Shown: positions 47,263 to 56,197, counted from the first letter of the stretch. The stretch is DNA of 64,000 nt from Alphaproteobacteria bacterium (GCA_014382345.1 JACNJX010000106.1:1-64000), one strand, 5' to 3'. Notes: a model not told the origin generated them from the letters alone. Numbers and translations: made by a program.

Positions 47263-49689
47263 TTACCCGCACTTGGAATAGCCGCACGACCGGCAGTTGT
47301 CGCAGCCTTCTTCGCGCACAAGGCTGGCCTGGCCGCATTTCGGGCACTGGCGGAACGGCAGGGCGTTCATGGCGCCGCCGTCTCCGGAGCCGGAGCCATC
47401 ACCCGATACGGACCCCGTCGAATCCGACCCGCTACCCCCCGAGACGCTGCCCGAAACACCACTCATCACCGCGACGTTAAGCTTCTTGGCTTCATCCACT
47501 TCCGCCAATTCGCCGGGACTCGAAAGAAACCCCGTCGCGATCATGTGCTGTTCGATGACGCCGCCGATAGCCGCCAGCAGGGACGGCACGTAGCGTCCGC
47601 CCATCCATTGTCCGCCGCGCGGGTCGAACACGGCTTTCAACTCCTCGACCACGAACGACACGTCGCCGCCGCGCCGGAACACGGCCGAGATCATCCGCGT
47701 CAGCGCCACCGTCCAGGCGTAGTGTTCGGTGTTCTTGGAATTAATGAAAATCTCAAACGGCCGGGTGCGTCCCTGGTCGTCGATAATGTCGTTCATCGTG
47801 ATGTAGATGGCATGGTCGCTTTCCGGCCAGCGCACCTTGTAGGTCTGGCCTTCCAGGTTTTCCGGCCGGTCCAGCGGCTGAAACAGGCGCGTCACCGGGC
47901 CTGCGTCGCCCAAATCCTTCGGCGTTTCCGTGACCACCGGGTTTTCCAGCGGCAGTTCCGGCTCGTCCGTGTTGGCGTCCTTTTTGACCTCGAGCACGGC
48001 GCCGGTAATGTCGTTCGGCCGGTACGTGGTGCAGCCCTTGCAGCCCAGTTCGAACGCCTGGGCGTAGATGTCCTTGAAGGCGTCGAAGGTGATGGCTTCG
48101 GGGCAGTTGATAGTCTTCGAGATGGAGCTGTCGATGTACTTCTGCACCGCCGCCTGCATCACCAGATGGTCGTTGGGCGACAGATGCTGGGCATTGACGA
48201 AGGCGTCGGTCAGCGTCGCATCGTCGCCGAACATGCGCCGGTACAAACGATAGGCAAAATCGGTGACGTTTTCCTCGCGCCGGGCCCCGTCGGGCATCAA
48301 AACGTGGCGGGCGTATTTGAAGCTGAACACCGGCTCCAGGCCCGACGACACGTTGTCAGCCAACAGCGAAATCGTCCCCGTCGGCGCGATCGAAGTTAAA
48401 AGGGCGTTGCGAATGCCATGTTCGGCGATGGCGTCGCGAACGTCGGCGTCCAGCCCGGCGACGGTTTCGCCGGCCAGGAATTGCTCCGCATCGAACAGCG
48501 GGAAAGACCCCTTTTCCCGCGCCAACTCGACGGACGCCAGATAGGCCGCGCGCTGCAAGGTGCGCATCCAGTTTTCCGTCAACTGCACGGCGCGGCTGCC
48601 GCCGTAGCGCGCGCCGGTCATGATCAGCGCGTCGGCCAGCCCGGTCACGCCGAGCCCGATTCGCCGCTTGGCCTCGGCCTCGTTTTTTTGCTCGGGAAGG
48701 GGAAAATTGGAAACTTCGATGGTGTTGTCCATCATCCGGACCGCGACGGCGACCAAGTCTTCCAACGCGTCGGTGTCGAGGCTGGCGGTTTCAGTGAACG
48801 GATCGACCACCAGCTTGGCCAGATTGACCGAACCCAACAGGCACGCGCCGTAAGGCGGCAGCGGCTGTTCGCCGCACGGGTTCGTGGCGTGGATGGTTTC
48901 GCAGTAATGCAGGTTGTTGCGCGCGTTGATACGGTCGACGAAAATCACGCCGGGCTCCGCATAGGCATAGGTCGCGCGCATGATGCCATCCCAGAGATCC
49001 CGGGCAGGCAGGCTTTTGTAGGTCACGCCGTCGAATTTCAGTTCCCACGCCGCGTCTTCCTGGACCGCCTGCATGAACGCATCGGTGACCAGCACCGACA
49101 GGTTGAACATGCGAAGCCGCCCAGGTTCGCGCTTGGCCTCGATAAAGGCCTCGATATCCGGATGGTCGCAGCGGAGCACCCCCATCATGGCGCCCCGGCG
49201 CGAGCCGGCGCTCATGATGGTGCGGCACATGGCGTCCCACACGTCCATGAAGCTCAACGGCCCCGACGCATCGGCGCCGACCTTGTGTACGGGCGCGCCC
49301 TTGGGCCGGAGCGAGGAAAAATCGTAGCCGATGCCGCCGCCCTGCTGCATGGTCAGGGCCGCTTCCTTCAGGTGCTGGAAAATGCCGCTCATGTCGTCGG
49401 GGATGTCGCCCATGACGAAACAGTTGAACAGCGTCACCCGGCGGTCCGCCCCGGCGCCAGCGAGAATGCGGCCCGCCGGCATGAACTTGAAATCGTCCAT
49501 GGCCTCGAAATAGCGCTGTTCCCATTTCACACCCTGTTCGGCATCGCGCTCGCGGTCCGGCGCGCTTAAGGCATGTGCGACGCGGCTCCAGGTGTCGGAC
49601 ATGGTCTTGTCCACGGGCTGGCCGTCGGCGCCCTTGAGGCGGTATTTCATGTCCCAGATCTGCTGCGAGATATTGGCGGGCTTAGACAT
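47263..49689 (-). CDS. nrdJ: Adenosylcobalamin-dependent (class II) ribonucleotide reductase
   Basis: An 808-residue enzyme making deoxyribonucleotides without oxygen or a radical-generating subunit. Key parts are VTLFNCFVMGDIPDD, QQGGGIGYDFSSLRP, NPCGEQPLPPYGACLLGSVN and the radical-site region SIAPTGTISLLADN. After a long Gly/Ser/Asp-rich linker (about residues 710-750) it ends in a zinc-ribbon-like tail with CPKCGQ and CDNCRSCGYSKCG, which carries the redox cysteines. The upstream leader is unusually long (about 420 nt if the SOS promoter at 50106-50146 is used). I saw no B12 riboswitch or NrdR box. Confidence 0.96.
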   Translation of the reverse strand: MSKPANISQQIWDMKYRLKGADGQPVDKTMSDTWSRVAHALSAPDRERDAEQGVKWEQRYFEAMDDFKFMPAGRILAGAGADRRVTLFNCFVMGDIPDDMSGIFQHLKEAALTMQQGGGIGYDFSSLRPKGAPVHKVGADASGPLSFMDVWDAMCRTIMSAGSRRGAMMGVLRCDHPDIEAFIEAKREPGRLRMFNLSVLVTDAFMQAVQEDAAWELKFDGVTYKSLPARDLWDGIMRATYAYAEPGVIFVDRINARNNLHYCETIHATNPCGEQPLPPYGACLLGSVNLAKLVVDPFTETASLDTDALEDLVAVAVRMMDNTIEVSNFPLPEQKNEAEAKRRIGLGVTGLADALIMTGARYGGSRAVQLTENWMRTLQRAAYLASVELAREKGSFPLFDAEQFLAGETVAGLDADVRDAIAEHGIRNALLTSIAPTGTISLLADNVSSGLEPVFSFKYARHVLMPDGARREENVTDFAYRLYRRMFGDDATLTDAFVNAQHLSPNDHLVMQAAVQKYIDSSISKTINCPEAITFDAFKDIYAQAFELGCKGCTTYRPNDITGAVLEVKKDANTDEPELPLENPVVTETPKDLGDAGPVTRLFQPLDRPENLEGQTYKVRWPESDHAIYITMNDIIDDQGRTRPFEIFINSKNTEHYAWTVALTRMISAVFRRGGDVSFVVEELKAVFDPRGGQWMGGRYVPSLLAAIGGVIEQHMIATGFLSSPGELAEVDEAKKLNVAVMSGVSGSVSGGSGSDSTGSVSGDGSGSGDGGAMNALPFRQCPKCGQASLVREEGCDNCRSCGYSKCG

Positions 49690-49711
49690 CGATAAATTCC
49701 GAAATTCCTGG

Positions 49712-49736
49712 AGGTTTCACGGGAAAACTGAAACCT
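49712..49736 (-). other. Perfect hairpin in the nrdJ leader just before the start
   Basis: AGGTTTCA (49712-49719) and TGAAACCT (49729-49736) pair perfectly around 9 nt. It ends 22 nt upstream of the nrdJ ATG, so the folded RNA could influence ribosome access. Confidence 0.5.
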
Positions 49737-49848
49737 GATTTTGCGCTTGGCCGGGCCGTGGGTAAAGAGAAAGTTCCCGTTATGTTTCCACCGACTTGTC
49801 CAGAATAGTCGGCTTTACGGAACGGGATAAAGCAGGGGCAAAAGCACC

Positions 49849-49890
49849 TTATCCCCATTATTCACAGCAAAAACCTTGGTTTTATCCCCA
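49849..49890. repeat. Two TTATCCCCA direct repeats (DnaA-box-like)
   Basis: TTATCCCCATTATT at 49849 and TTATCCCCATAATT at 49882 are 33 bp apart, about three helical turns. Each differs by one base from the DnaA box TTATCCACA; a further GGGATAA (reverse TTATCCC) lies at 49834. DnaA control of ribonucleotide reductase genes is known in E. coli, so replication-linked control is plausible. Confidence 0.4.
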
Positions 49891-50105
49891 TAATTAACCA
49901 TAAAAAACGAATGTTTCCGCGTAATGGAAAATTCCGTAGGAAATGTCAGGATTCGTCAGCTTATGTCTACATTTGTACGCATTTCAGGCTCAAAACGGGC
50001 CAAAACGCCTTTTCCGGCCCTGATTTCCCCAAAAAATCCCTTAAAATTCCAGAAACGGCTGTCTTTAACCCGCCTCCAGAGGCTCACAGGAGCAATCAAA
50101 TCTCG

Positions 50106-50146
50106 GAACAAACTAAGAACATACGCTTGTCTGGCGGAAATGTCAA
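50106..50146 (-). promoter_or_regulatory. SOS (LexA)-type promoter reading towards nrdJ
   Basis: On the minus strand TTGACA (50146-50141), a 17-nt spacer and TATGTT (50123-50118) form a near-consensus promoter. Overlapping its -10 region and start is GTTC-TTAGTTT-GTTC (50120-50106), an exact match to the alphaproteobacterial LexA box GTTC-N7-GTTC. The transcript would start near 50111 and run leftwards to nrdJ. Confidence 0.72.
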
Positions 50147-50280
50147 CCCGATGGGCGGCCTGGACCAACCGTTTGCAGCCGAGTTTTTGATGTCTGCTTC
50201 GGCCTTTAAGAGACTGCCGATGTTTGCCTTACTCAACCTCGGCGACCTTGTCAGCGGCACCCACCGGCTTCAGTCGGAAA

Positions 50281-51141
50281 TTACCCGGCGGCACGCCATT
50301 TTTTCTTGAGGGGGCCCAAGTCGAAGAGCGAGAATTTTTCTTTGCTGACTATTTTCATGATCGATTTTTCGGTTTCTTCCAGAATGGTTTTGTTGCCATC
50401 CTCAATGGCGGCGATAAGTGTGGCGCTTGCTTCTTCGGCCACCTGACGCACCATTGCGACGGCTTCGTCCGCCGCCGTCCGAAGCTCGGCGGTAGCTTTT
50501 TCCGCTGCAAGATTCACCCTTTCCGCAGCCTGGGCCAAAACCTTGATGACGTGAGAGGCCGCTTCCCGGGCTTGGTTGGGGGATTGATCCTTCTGGATAC
50601 CGGTTGTTGACCCCGGGAATCTGGTAAGGACGTCTTGCCTTGCCTTAGCGACGCTATCGGTTGCTTTTTTGCCCGCGTCGGTCAGATCCAGAATTGCCTC
50701 TTCGGCAACCCGCCTTACATGAGCCGCTGCGGTTTCAGCCCGATCGGCAACCTTGCTAATGGCGATTTCCGCACATTGATTTAACTTGGCGGAGGCATTT
50801 TCCGCCTCCTTCAATATCTTGTTGGCAGCCATTGCCGCTTTTTTCGCATTCTCTCCCGGCGGGATGTGGCTAATAAGATCGGCGGCGGCCGTTGCCGCAT
50901 CGCTGTTGATCTCGGAGACGGCGATAGCCGTCTTCGCCATTAACTTCGTACTTTCCACCTCAGCCTCGGAATAGACACGGGCTGCCATTCGCTCGACGTC
51001 CCCGGCAATTTTCCCAGCCACCGCCTGAACGTCTTGGGCGAGCCTTTCCATGGCCTCCAATGAGCCCGAGGCCTGGTCGCGCTCGATGATTTCATGCAGT
51101 TCTTTCAAGGGCCTGACGTGTTTAAGATATTCGCTCGTCAT
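50281..51141 (-). CDS. Hypothetical Ala-rich, all-helical protein
   Basis: A 286-residue protein of unknown function, predicted almost entirely helical. Repeated Ala/Glu/Lys-rich segments such as AEIAISKVADRAETAAAHVRRV, VNLAAEKATAELRTAADEAV and MVRQVAEEASATLIAAI suggest 11- or 22-residue amphipathic repeats like those of apolipoprotein-type, LEA-like or phasin-like proteins. No membrane helix or signal. The ATG has only a weak ribosome site and is directly preceded by a palindrome (51143-51160). The surrounding DNA is more AT-rich than the rest of the window, which hints at acquired sequence. Confidence 0.75.
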   Translation of the reverse strand: MTSEYLKHVRPLKELHEIIERDQASGSLEAMERLAQDVQAVAGKIAGDVERMAARVYSEAEVESTKLMAKTAIAVSEINSDAATAAADLISHIPPGENAKKAAMAANKILKEAENASAKLNQCAEIAISKVADRAETAAAHVRRVAEEAILDLTDAGKKATDSVAKARQDVLTRFPGSTTGIQKDQSPNQAREAASHVIKVLAQAAERVNLAAEKATAELRTAADEAVAMVRQVAEEASATLIAAIEDGNKTILEETEKSIMKIVSKEKFSLFDLGPLKKKWRAAG

Positions 51142-51142
51142 T

Positions 51143-51160
51143 ATTTATGCTTTCATAAAT
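51143..51160. promoter_or_regulatory. Palindrome abutting the start of the Ala-rich protein gene
   Basis: ATTTATG-CTTT-CATAAAT has perfect 7-bp arms and lies one base before the start codon at 51141. It could be an operator or an RNA hairpin covering the ribosome site. Confidence 0.45.
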
Positions 51161-51498
51161 GTGCTTGTGTCGTAAAAAATGTCATTGGCCTATTCAGGAT
51201 CAACACGTTTTCTTTGGTCAGCCCGTTTAATGGCTGAACAGTTGTAGTGGTGCAATGATGAAGGCAAAGAAATAGCCGCAACTTCAATTGACCCACTTGG
51301 TAGCTCCTATAGCCATTGCGATATTCGCTTTAGGCCGGAACTTTGCTTCCCCCTGTTTCCAAGGGTTCGCCCTTTCATGAGCCAACGATGCGGCCCTTAA
51401 AGATTAGCATTACGATATATTTTTTGGTTGCGGAGTCAATCAATTCCACAAATTTTTTGTGAGTAACTCATGGTTTTGTTTTGATATTTGCTTCTGGC

Positions 51499-51603
51499 TC
51501 AAAGCGGACATTCATTTGATGATCTAAATCGGCTGCCCCGCTTGCAGTTCCGGATGCAACGGGCATATCCATTGATGTCTTGCGGTTTCGAGATGGCGTT
51601 CAT
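51499..51603 (-). CDS. Possible small ORF with strong ribosome binding site
   Basis: AAGGAG lies 7 nt before an ATG at 51603 that opens a 34-codon frame beginning MNAISKPQDINGYARCIRNC. A second frame, starting ATG within it (MDMPVASGTASGAADLDHQM), continues about as far and has better amino acid composition, so the locus may be a frameshifted remnant of a longer gene. It lies upstream of the Ala-rich protein gene on the same strand. Function unknown. Confidence 0.35.
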   Translation of the reverse strand: MNAISKPQDINGYARCIRNCKRGSRFRSSNECPL

Positions 51604-51661
51604 TTTTTTCTCCTTAATAAATAAAAGTTCTGCCTGTGGCATTCGGGGGTCATGAGCCGGG

Positions 51662-52636
51662 TCACGGTTTGAGCACGTCCGGGTTTATGACGTTGATGGG
51701 CGCGCCGGCCTGATAGGCCAGAATCTGGTCGAAAATATCGTTAAACTGGGTTTCGTATTCCTCGCGGGTGGCATAGCCGATATGCGGCGTGCAGATGACG
51801 TTATCCATCGACAACAACGCATGACCGGTGTCGAGCACGGGCTCGGCCTCGAAAACGTCAACGGCGGCAGATCCCGGCCGGCCGGCGCGAAGCGCATCAA
51901 CCAGCGCGCCGTCTTCAATCAGGGGCGCGCGGCTGGTGTTCACCAGCAATGCCGTCGGTTTCATGCGGGAGAGATCGGCGGCGGTAACGATGTGCCGGGT
52001 GGCGTCATACAAACGCAGATGCAGCGAGATCACATCGCATTCGGCGAAGAAGGCCTCCCTGCTTTCCGCGACAATGAACCCGTCGGCTGCGGCGCGGGCG
52101 CGGGAGGCCTCGCTGGCCCAAATCACAATCTTCATACCGAAGGCGGTGCCGTAATCGGCAACGGCCCTGCCGATCCTGCCGTACCCGTAGATGCCGAGCG
52201 TCTTTCCGCGCAGCGTATCGCCGACACCAATCTGCCAGCGGCCTTCACGGAGCGCCGCCATCTGCTGCGGAATCTGGCGCATGGCCGAAAGGATGAGCCC
52301 CCATGTCAGTTCGGCGGCGGCGTAGCATGGTGTACCCGGGTGCTGGAACGATGAAAGGATGACGCCGCCTTGCGTACAGGCCTCAACGTCGATGTGGGGA
52401 TAGACGCTTCGCTGGCTGATCAGTTTGAGGTTGGCCAGGCGCTGGAGCAGGGGGGCGCGGATTTTCGTGCGCTCGCGAATGAGCACCAAAACCTCCGCAT
52501 CACGCAAGCGTTCGCAAAGAACATCGTCGTCCTGAATGTGGTCGTTCCAGATCGTCACCTCGTGGCCATCCAGCTTTTTAAAACACGCAAGCGTGCGAAT
52601 GGTGTCGAAATAATCGTCCAAGATCGTGATTTTCAT
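51662..52636 (-). CDS. D-2-hydroxyacid dehydrogenase family protein
   Basis: A 324-residue NAD-dependent dehydrogenase. Nucleotide site [17 protein letters not shown], catalytic Arg/Glu/His in [25 protein letters not shown] and [14 protein letters not shown]. Related to phosphoglycerate/glycerate dehydrogenases; the substrate is unknown. The N-terminus [16 protein letters not shown] is the usual start of the DUF-type subgroup. A hypothetical gene diverges from it. Confidence 0.93.
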   Translation of the reverse strand: MKITILDDYFDTIRTLACFKKLDGHEVTIWNDHIQDDDVLCERLRDAEVLVLIRERTKIRAPLLQRLANLKLISQRSVYPHIDVEACTQGGVILSSFQHPGTPCYAAAELTWGLILSAMRQIPQQMAALREGRWQIGVGDTLRGKTLGIYGYGRIGRAVADYGTAFGMKIVIWASEASRARAAADGFIVAESREAFFAECDVISLHLRLYDATRHIVTAADLSRMKPTALLVNTSRAPLIEDGALVDALRAGRPGSAAVDVFEAEPVLDTGHALLSMDNVICTPHIGYATREEYETQFNDIFDQILAYQAGAPINVINPDVLKP

Positions 52637-52670
52637 TTTGCTCCTGCCTGACTGTAAAAACGGCCTGCCA

Positions 52671-53006
52671 ATGGATCATATTACGGATACGGTCCGGACC
52701 GGTCAGCATTCCGTTAACGGCGGAAGTCAATTCCGGCCGGCTGATGCCGATATTCTTGAGAAGATGATTGTCGAGGGTTTGCAAATGGCGGGTGTCGTCT
52801 ATCGATCCCTCAAGGCGCCCCCCCGGTTGACGGCTCCCTTTAATCTGGCCTGCCGGTCGGTCGATCATTCGGCCGCTGCGCGAAATTTCGTGAAGATGGT
52901 GCGCGCTCTCGCCGCAACGCTGGGGGAAGATGGCCTGTTGTCCGAAGACGCTACGGCGATATCCTCTTTTCTCTCAAATGCGGACATAACCAGGGGCGAC
53001 GCCTAA
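52671..53006 (+). CDS. Hypothetical protein
   Basis: A 111-residue soluble protein with mixed helical composition ([24 protein letters not shown]-like end) and no motif I recognise. ATG 52671 is chosen over the open frame back to 52626, which overlaps the divergent gene. It overlaps the convergent hydrolase gene by 4 nt. No clear ribosome site; function unknown. Confidence 0.5.
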   Translation: MDHITDTVRTGQHSVNGGSQFRPADADILEKMIVEGLQMAGVVYRSLKAPPRLTAPFNLACRSVDHSAAARNFVKMVRALAATLGEDGLLSEDATAISSFLSNADITRGDA

Positions 53007-53920
53007 CCCGGCATCAAAAATTCCAACAGTCGGCGTACTACCTCGTCCGGCGCTTCTTCCGGTAGGAAGTGTCCGCAATCGACCGGCCCGCCCGAGACGT
53101 CGCCGGCCCATTGCCGCCAGACATCCAGCGGATCGGCCGGCCCGCCGGTTCCCCCGCTTTTTGGCCCGCCGAACCCGCGCTCGGCCCCCCACAGGAACAG
53201 CACCGGGCACTCCAATTTTTGTCCCTGGGCGCGGTCGGCCTCGTCCAGGTCGTCGTCAATGGTGGCGCCGGCGCGGTAATCTTCGCACGATGCATGGATG
53301 ACCTCGGGCTTGCGGAAGCATCGACGGTATTCCGCCATGGCGTCGGCGTCAAATTCAAATCCGTCGGCCGCCCAGCTTTGCAGCAGCCATTCCAGAAAAT
53401 AGTCCGGATCATGGCCGATCAGGGTCTCCGGCCGGGGCGCGGGCTGGGCCAGAAACATCCAGTGAAAGGCGCCGATGGCCCGGTCCTTGTCGTTCTTGCG
53501 CCACATGTCGGCGGTCGGCACCACGTCCAGCGAACAAAAGCGTGTCACCCGCGGCGCATGGTCGAGCGCCAGCCGGTATCCGACCCGCGCACCCCGATCG
53601 TGACCGCAGACGGCGAAGGTCTTGAAGCCGAGTTGCGTCATCACCTCGGCCATGTCCGCCGCCATGGCGCGCTTCGAATAGGGCGTGTGGGTTTCGTCCG
53701 TCGGCGGCGTGGCGCTGTCGCCGTAGCCCCGCAAATCGGGCACGACGCAGGTAAAATGCTCCGCCAGCACCGGCGCGACCCGGTGCCAGGTGACATGGGT
53801 TTGCGGATAGCCGTGCAGCAACAGCAACGCCGGACCGTCGCCCTTGAGGCGGAGATGGATCTGCGCGCCTTGTGTTTCCACGCTACGTGTTTTGAAACCG
53901 TCGAACATGTCAGGGGCCAT
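53003..53920 (-). CDS. Alpha/beta hydrolase, haloacetate dehalogenase/epoxide hydrolase-like
   Basis: A 305-residue hydrolase. HGYPQTHVTWHRVAP is the oxyanion region, DLRGYGDS follows, and the nucleophile is Asp in VCGHDRGARVGYRLALDH, as in fluoroacetate dehalogenases and epoxide hydrolases; the His lies in VDCGHFLPEEAPDEV. Asp rather than Ser argues for dehalogenase or epoxide hydrolase chemistry. Its start overlaps the end of plsC by 11 nt; an internal ATG at 53908 is an alternative. Confidence 0.9.
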   Translation of the reverse strand: MAPDMFDGFKTRSVETQGAQIHLRLKGDGPALLLLHGYPQTHVTWHRVAPVLAEHFTCVVPDLRGYGDSATPPTDETHTPYSKRAMAADMAEVMTQLGFKTFAVCGHDRGARVGYRLALDHAPRVTRFCSLDVVPTADMWRKNDKDRAIGAFHWMFLAQPAPRPETLIGHDPDYFLEWLLQSWAADGFEFDADAMAEYRRCFRKPEVIHASCEDYRAGATIDDDLDEADRAQGQKLECPVLFLWGAERGFGGPKSGGTGGPADPLDVWRQWAGDVSGGPVDCGHFLPEEAPDEVVRRLLEFLMPG

Positions 53921-54647
53921 CGTTTAAGTGCGGAAACCGGGTTTTAGCCTCGCCAATCAGCGCGTCGGCAGCCACATCCATGCGGTTCTCCAACTCGGCC
54001 ATGAATTCGCGGCGTTTCAGACCCTTCGGCATGGCGTCCAGAAATTCAACGGTAATCACGCCGGATTGTTTCATGAAACTGCGACGCCCCCAGAACAGGC
54101 CGGAATTCAACGCCACCGGAACCACCGGAGCCTCCGTGCGGGCATAGATGGCAGCGACGCCGGGCTGGTAATCTCCGTGGGCGCCGGGCGGCTTGCGGGT
54201 GCCTTCCGGAAAAATCACCACCTGGCGGCCATCCGCCATGCGCGCTTCGACATCGCGCACCAGTTGTTTCAACGCCGCGCCGCCGCCGTCCCGATCGACG
54301 GAAATGGCGCCGCATTTGAGCGCGCACCAGCCCCACACGGGCAGGCGCGTCAGTTCCTTCTTGAGAACATAGTTGGGGTCATTCACCAGCAGATAAAAGA
54401 CGAAGGTGTCCCATGCGGACTGATGCTTGGAGACGATGACACAGGGGCCTTGCGGCGGCGTGCCGCGGACCTCGAACGTGAGCCCCAGCATGCCTTTGAT
54501 CACCATCGCGGCCCCCTTCGTCCACACCCGCGTGGTCACCTGCGACCAGCGCCGGGGAAACGGCAGCAGGAACCCTAAAAGTAACAGCAGCACCATGTTG
54601 TAGGAAAAGAAAACCACATTGAAAAGCAGCGAACTGAGTGCCGTCAT
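53910..54647 (-). CDS. plsC: 1-acylglycerol-3-phosphate O-acyltransferase family protein
   Basis: A 245-residue membrane acyltransferase: N-terminal helices (LFNVVFFSYNMVLLLLLGFLL), catalytic H-x4-D in SKHQSAWDTFV, and the glycerol-phosphate site FPEGTRKPPG. It acts in phospholipid synthesis. An ATGA overlap couples it to the upstream ydcF-like gene; the frame is open further upstream but that part belongs to ydcF. Confidence 0.92.
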   Translation of the reverse strand: MTALSSLLFNVVFFSYNMVLLLLLGFLLPFPRRWSQVTTRVWTKGAAMVIKGMLGLTFEVRGTPPQGPCVIVSKHQSAWDTFVFYLLVNDPNYVLKKELTRLPVWGWCALKCGAISVDRDGGGAALKQLVRDVEARMADGRQVVIFPEGTRKPPGAHGDYQPGVAAIYARTEAPVVPVALNSGLFWGRRSFMKQSGVITVEFLDAMPKGLKRREFMAELENRMDVAADALIGEAKTRFPHLNDGP

Positions 54648-55315
54648 CGTGCGCCCCCGGTGGTTCCGGCTTGGGTTCCGATTGGGGCGCGCAGCCCGGA
54701 CATCTCGGCCAGCCGGCCCAGCCCATGGCGGACCCAGGCAAACAAGAGTTTGTTGTATTCGCTGATCACCAGACTGGCGGTGCCGGGCCAGGCCCACCAG
54801 CGGGCCTGCTTCACGTTATCGGGAAACACCGGATGCGAGACGATGGTGGCGCCGGGCATCGCGAAGCGGAACTCCAGCAGGCTGCGGGGCATGTGATAGG
54901 CCGCCGTCACCAGCCGGAGCGAGCGGAATTGACGCGACGCCATCCAGTCCCTGGTTTCCGTCGCATTGCCGGCGGTGTTGGTGGCGACGCCGATGCTGAT
55001 GCGGCTTTCCAGTTCCTCAGGTTTGCGTTTGACGATTTTCAGCAGCTTCTGCACATCCACACCCCGATAGACCCCGGAAACGAAAAGCGTGTCCGACAAA
55101 CCCTGGGACAAAAGATCCAGGCCCTTTCCGAGCCGGCGGCTGCCGCCGGTCAGAACGACGATGGCGTCAGTCTGGGTCTGTGTATCAGCAACGCGGGCCG
55201 GTATCCAGCCGGCGAACTGAAACAGTCCGAAAACCCAAACCACGCCCGCCGCCGCCGCGGCCACCAACAGCTTGACCGCCAGTCCGGAACGCTCAGGTCG
55301 GTGTGGCCGTCGCAT
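54644..55315 (-). CDS. YdcF/SanA family (DUF218) protein
   Basis: A 223-residue protein with one N-terminal helix (LLVAAAAAGVVWVFGLFQFAG) and a DUF218 domain: DAIVVLTGGSRRLGKGLDLL, ATNTAGNATETRDWM, LRLVTAAYHMPRSLLEF. Such proteins are linked to envelope polysaccharide steps. It begins directly after ftsX, forming ftsE-ftsX-ydcF-plsC-hydrolase. Confidence 0.92.
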   Translation of the reverse strand: MRRPHRPERSGLAVKLLVAAAAAGVVWVFGLFQFAGWIPARVADTQTQTDAIVVLTGGSRRLGKGLDLLSQGLSDTLFVSGVYRGVDVQKLLKIVKRKPEELESRISIGVATNTAGNATETRDWMASRQFRSLRLVTAAYHMPRSLLEFRFAMPGATIVSHPVFPDNVKQARWWAWPGTASLVISEYNKLLFAWVRHGLGRLAEMSGLRAPIGTQAGTTGGAR

Positions 55316-56197
55316 TTACAACATCCTGGACAGGGTCTTCATGACCGTCATGCGCGCCGTCACCATGGCGATAAACGCCACCAGCAGCGGCAACACGCCG
55401 AGCGCGACCCAGTGGACGGGGCCGAGCGTGATGTCGGGCAGCAGGCCGGCCTCCATCTTGCGCGACATGACCCCAATCCCCCACAACGCCGGCACCGCCA
55501 GGGCAAGGCCTATGACGCCGCCCTTGAGGCCGAGCGTCAGCGCGCGGCTGGCGAACTGGCTGGCGACGTAGGAATCCTGCGCGCCGATGAAGTGCAGAAC
55601 CTCGATGGCGTTGCGGTGGATGGCGAGTCCTGTGCGGGTGGTAAACACCACCGTTCCCACCGTCGCCAGACCGATCAACACCAGGACCGCGCTGGCCAGT
55701 CCCTCGACCGACCGGATCAGGCTCACCAGCCGGTCCAGCCAGACGCTATGATCATCGATGGTGACGCCGGAAACCCTGGCTTCCATACGCTGGGACAGTT
55801 TATCCACATCCAGTTTGGCGCCCGGTTTCAATTCCACATCGATAAGACGCGGCAGCGGAAGGTCTTCGGAGCCCGCCGCCGCTCCAAGCCACGGCTCCAG
55901 CAGAGTCATCAGCTTGGCGTCGCTTAACGTCTCAAAACGGTAGACCTCCGGCGTTTCACCCAGGATCAAGAGCACCTTCTGGAGGCGTTCGTCATCCTTG
56001 TCCCGCGTGCCCGCCGGTACGATCTGCACCGTCAGGGTGCCGCTGACGCCCTTGTCCCAGCGCTGCGCGGTGGCGTCCAGCACCAGCATTCCCGCCATCG
56101 CCAGGACCGCCAGGAAGACCATGAACGCGATCAGCCAGGGCAGGAACCGGCTCAAGGCGTCCTTGTCGAGGGGAAGGTCGGAACGGCGCGTAAACAT
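55316..56197 (-). CDS. ftsX: Cell division membrane protein FtsX
   Basis: A 293-residue permease-like protein: helix near 18-40, a periplasmic domain (about 42-170), then three helices, with LIGLATVGTVVFTTRTGLAI and HFIGAQDSYVASQFASRALT typical of FtsX. With FtsE it controls cell-wall hydrolases at division. It overlaps the ftsE stop by 1 nt. Confidence 0.93.
   Translation of the reverse strand: MFTRRSDLPLDKDALSRFLPWLIAFMVFLAVLAMAGMLVLDATAQRWDKGVSGTLTVQIVPAGTRDKDDERLQKVLLILGETPEVYRFETLSDAKLMTLLEPWLGAAAGSEDLPLPRLIDVELKPGAKLDVDKLSQRMEARVSGVTIDDHSVWLDRLVSLIRSVEGLASAVLVLIGLATVGTVVFTTRTGLAIHRNAIEVLHFIGAQDSYVASQFASRALTLGLKGGVIGLALAVPALWGIGVMSRKMEAGLLPDITLGPVHWVALGVLPLLVAFIAMVTARMTVMKTLSRML

Larger units (their letters stand above)
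49690..50280. other. Long intergenic region upstream of nrdJ (591 bp)
   Basis: It contains a hairpin near the nrdJ start, two TTATCCCCA repeats, and an SOS-type promoter (each listed separately). A rightward frame 49911-50309 and a leftward frame 49956-50168 exist, but neither has a ribosome site or recognisable domain, so I do not call them. A leftward 28-codon frame covers the TTATCCCCA repeats, also without a ribosome site. Confidence 0.5.
51142..51661. other. AT-rich intergenic region (520 bp)
   Basis: Besides the palindrome at its left end and the small open frame at 51499-51603, it holds an AT-rich inverted repeat CACAAA-TTT-TTTGTG (51447-51461). It is noticeably richer in A and T than its neighbours and contains no large open frame. 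Confidence 0.5.

Noticed and set aside
49690-50110. Cobalamin riboswitch or NrdR boxes in the nrdJ leader
   Set aside because: No B12-box-like core and no pair of ACACTATATNTTGTGT-like sites could be found by eye.
49911-50309. Rightward 132-codon frame upstream of nrdJ
   Set aside because: No ribosome site, no domain, and it runs over the SOS promoter and into the convergent gene; a chance frame.
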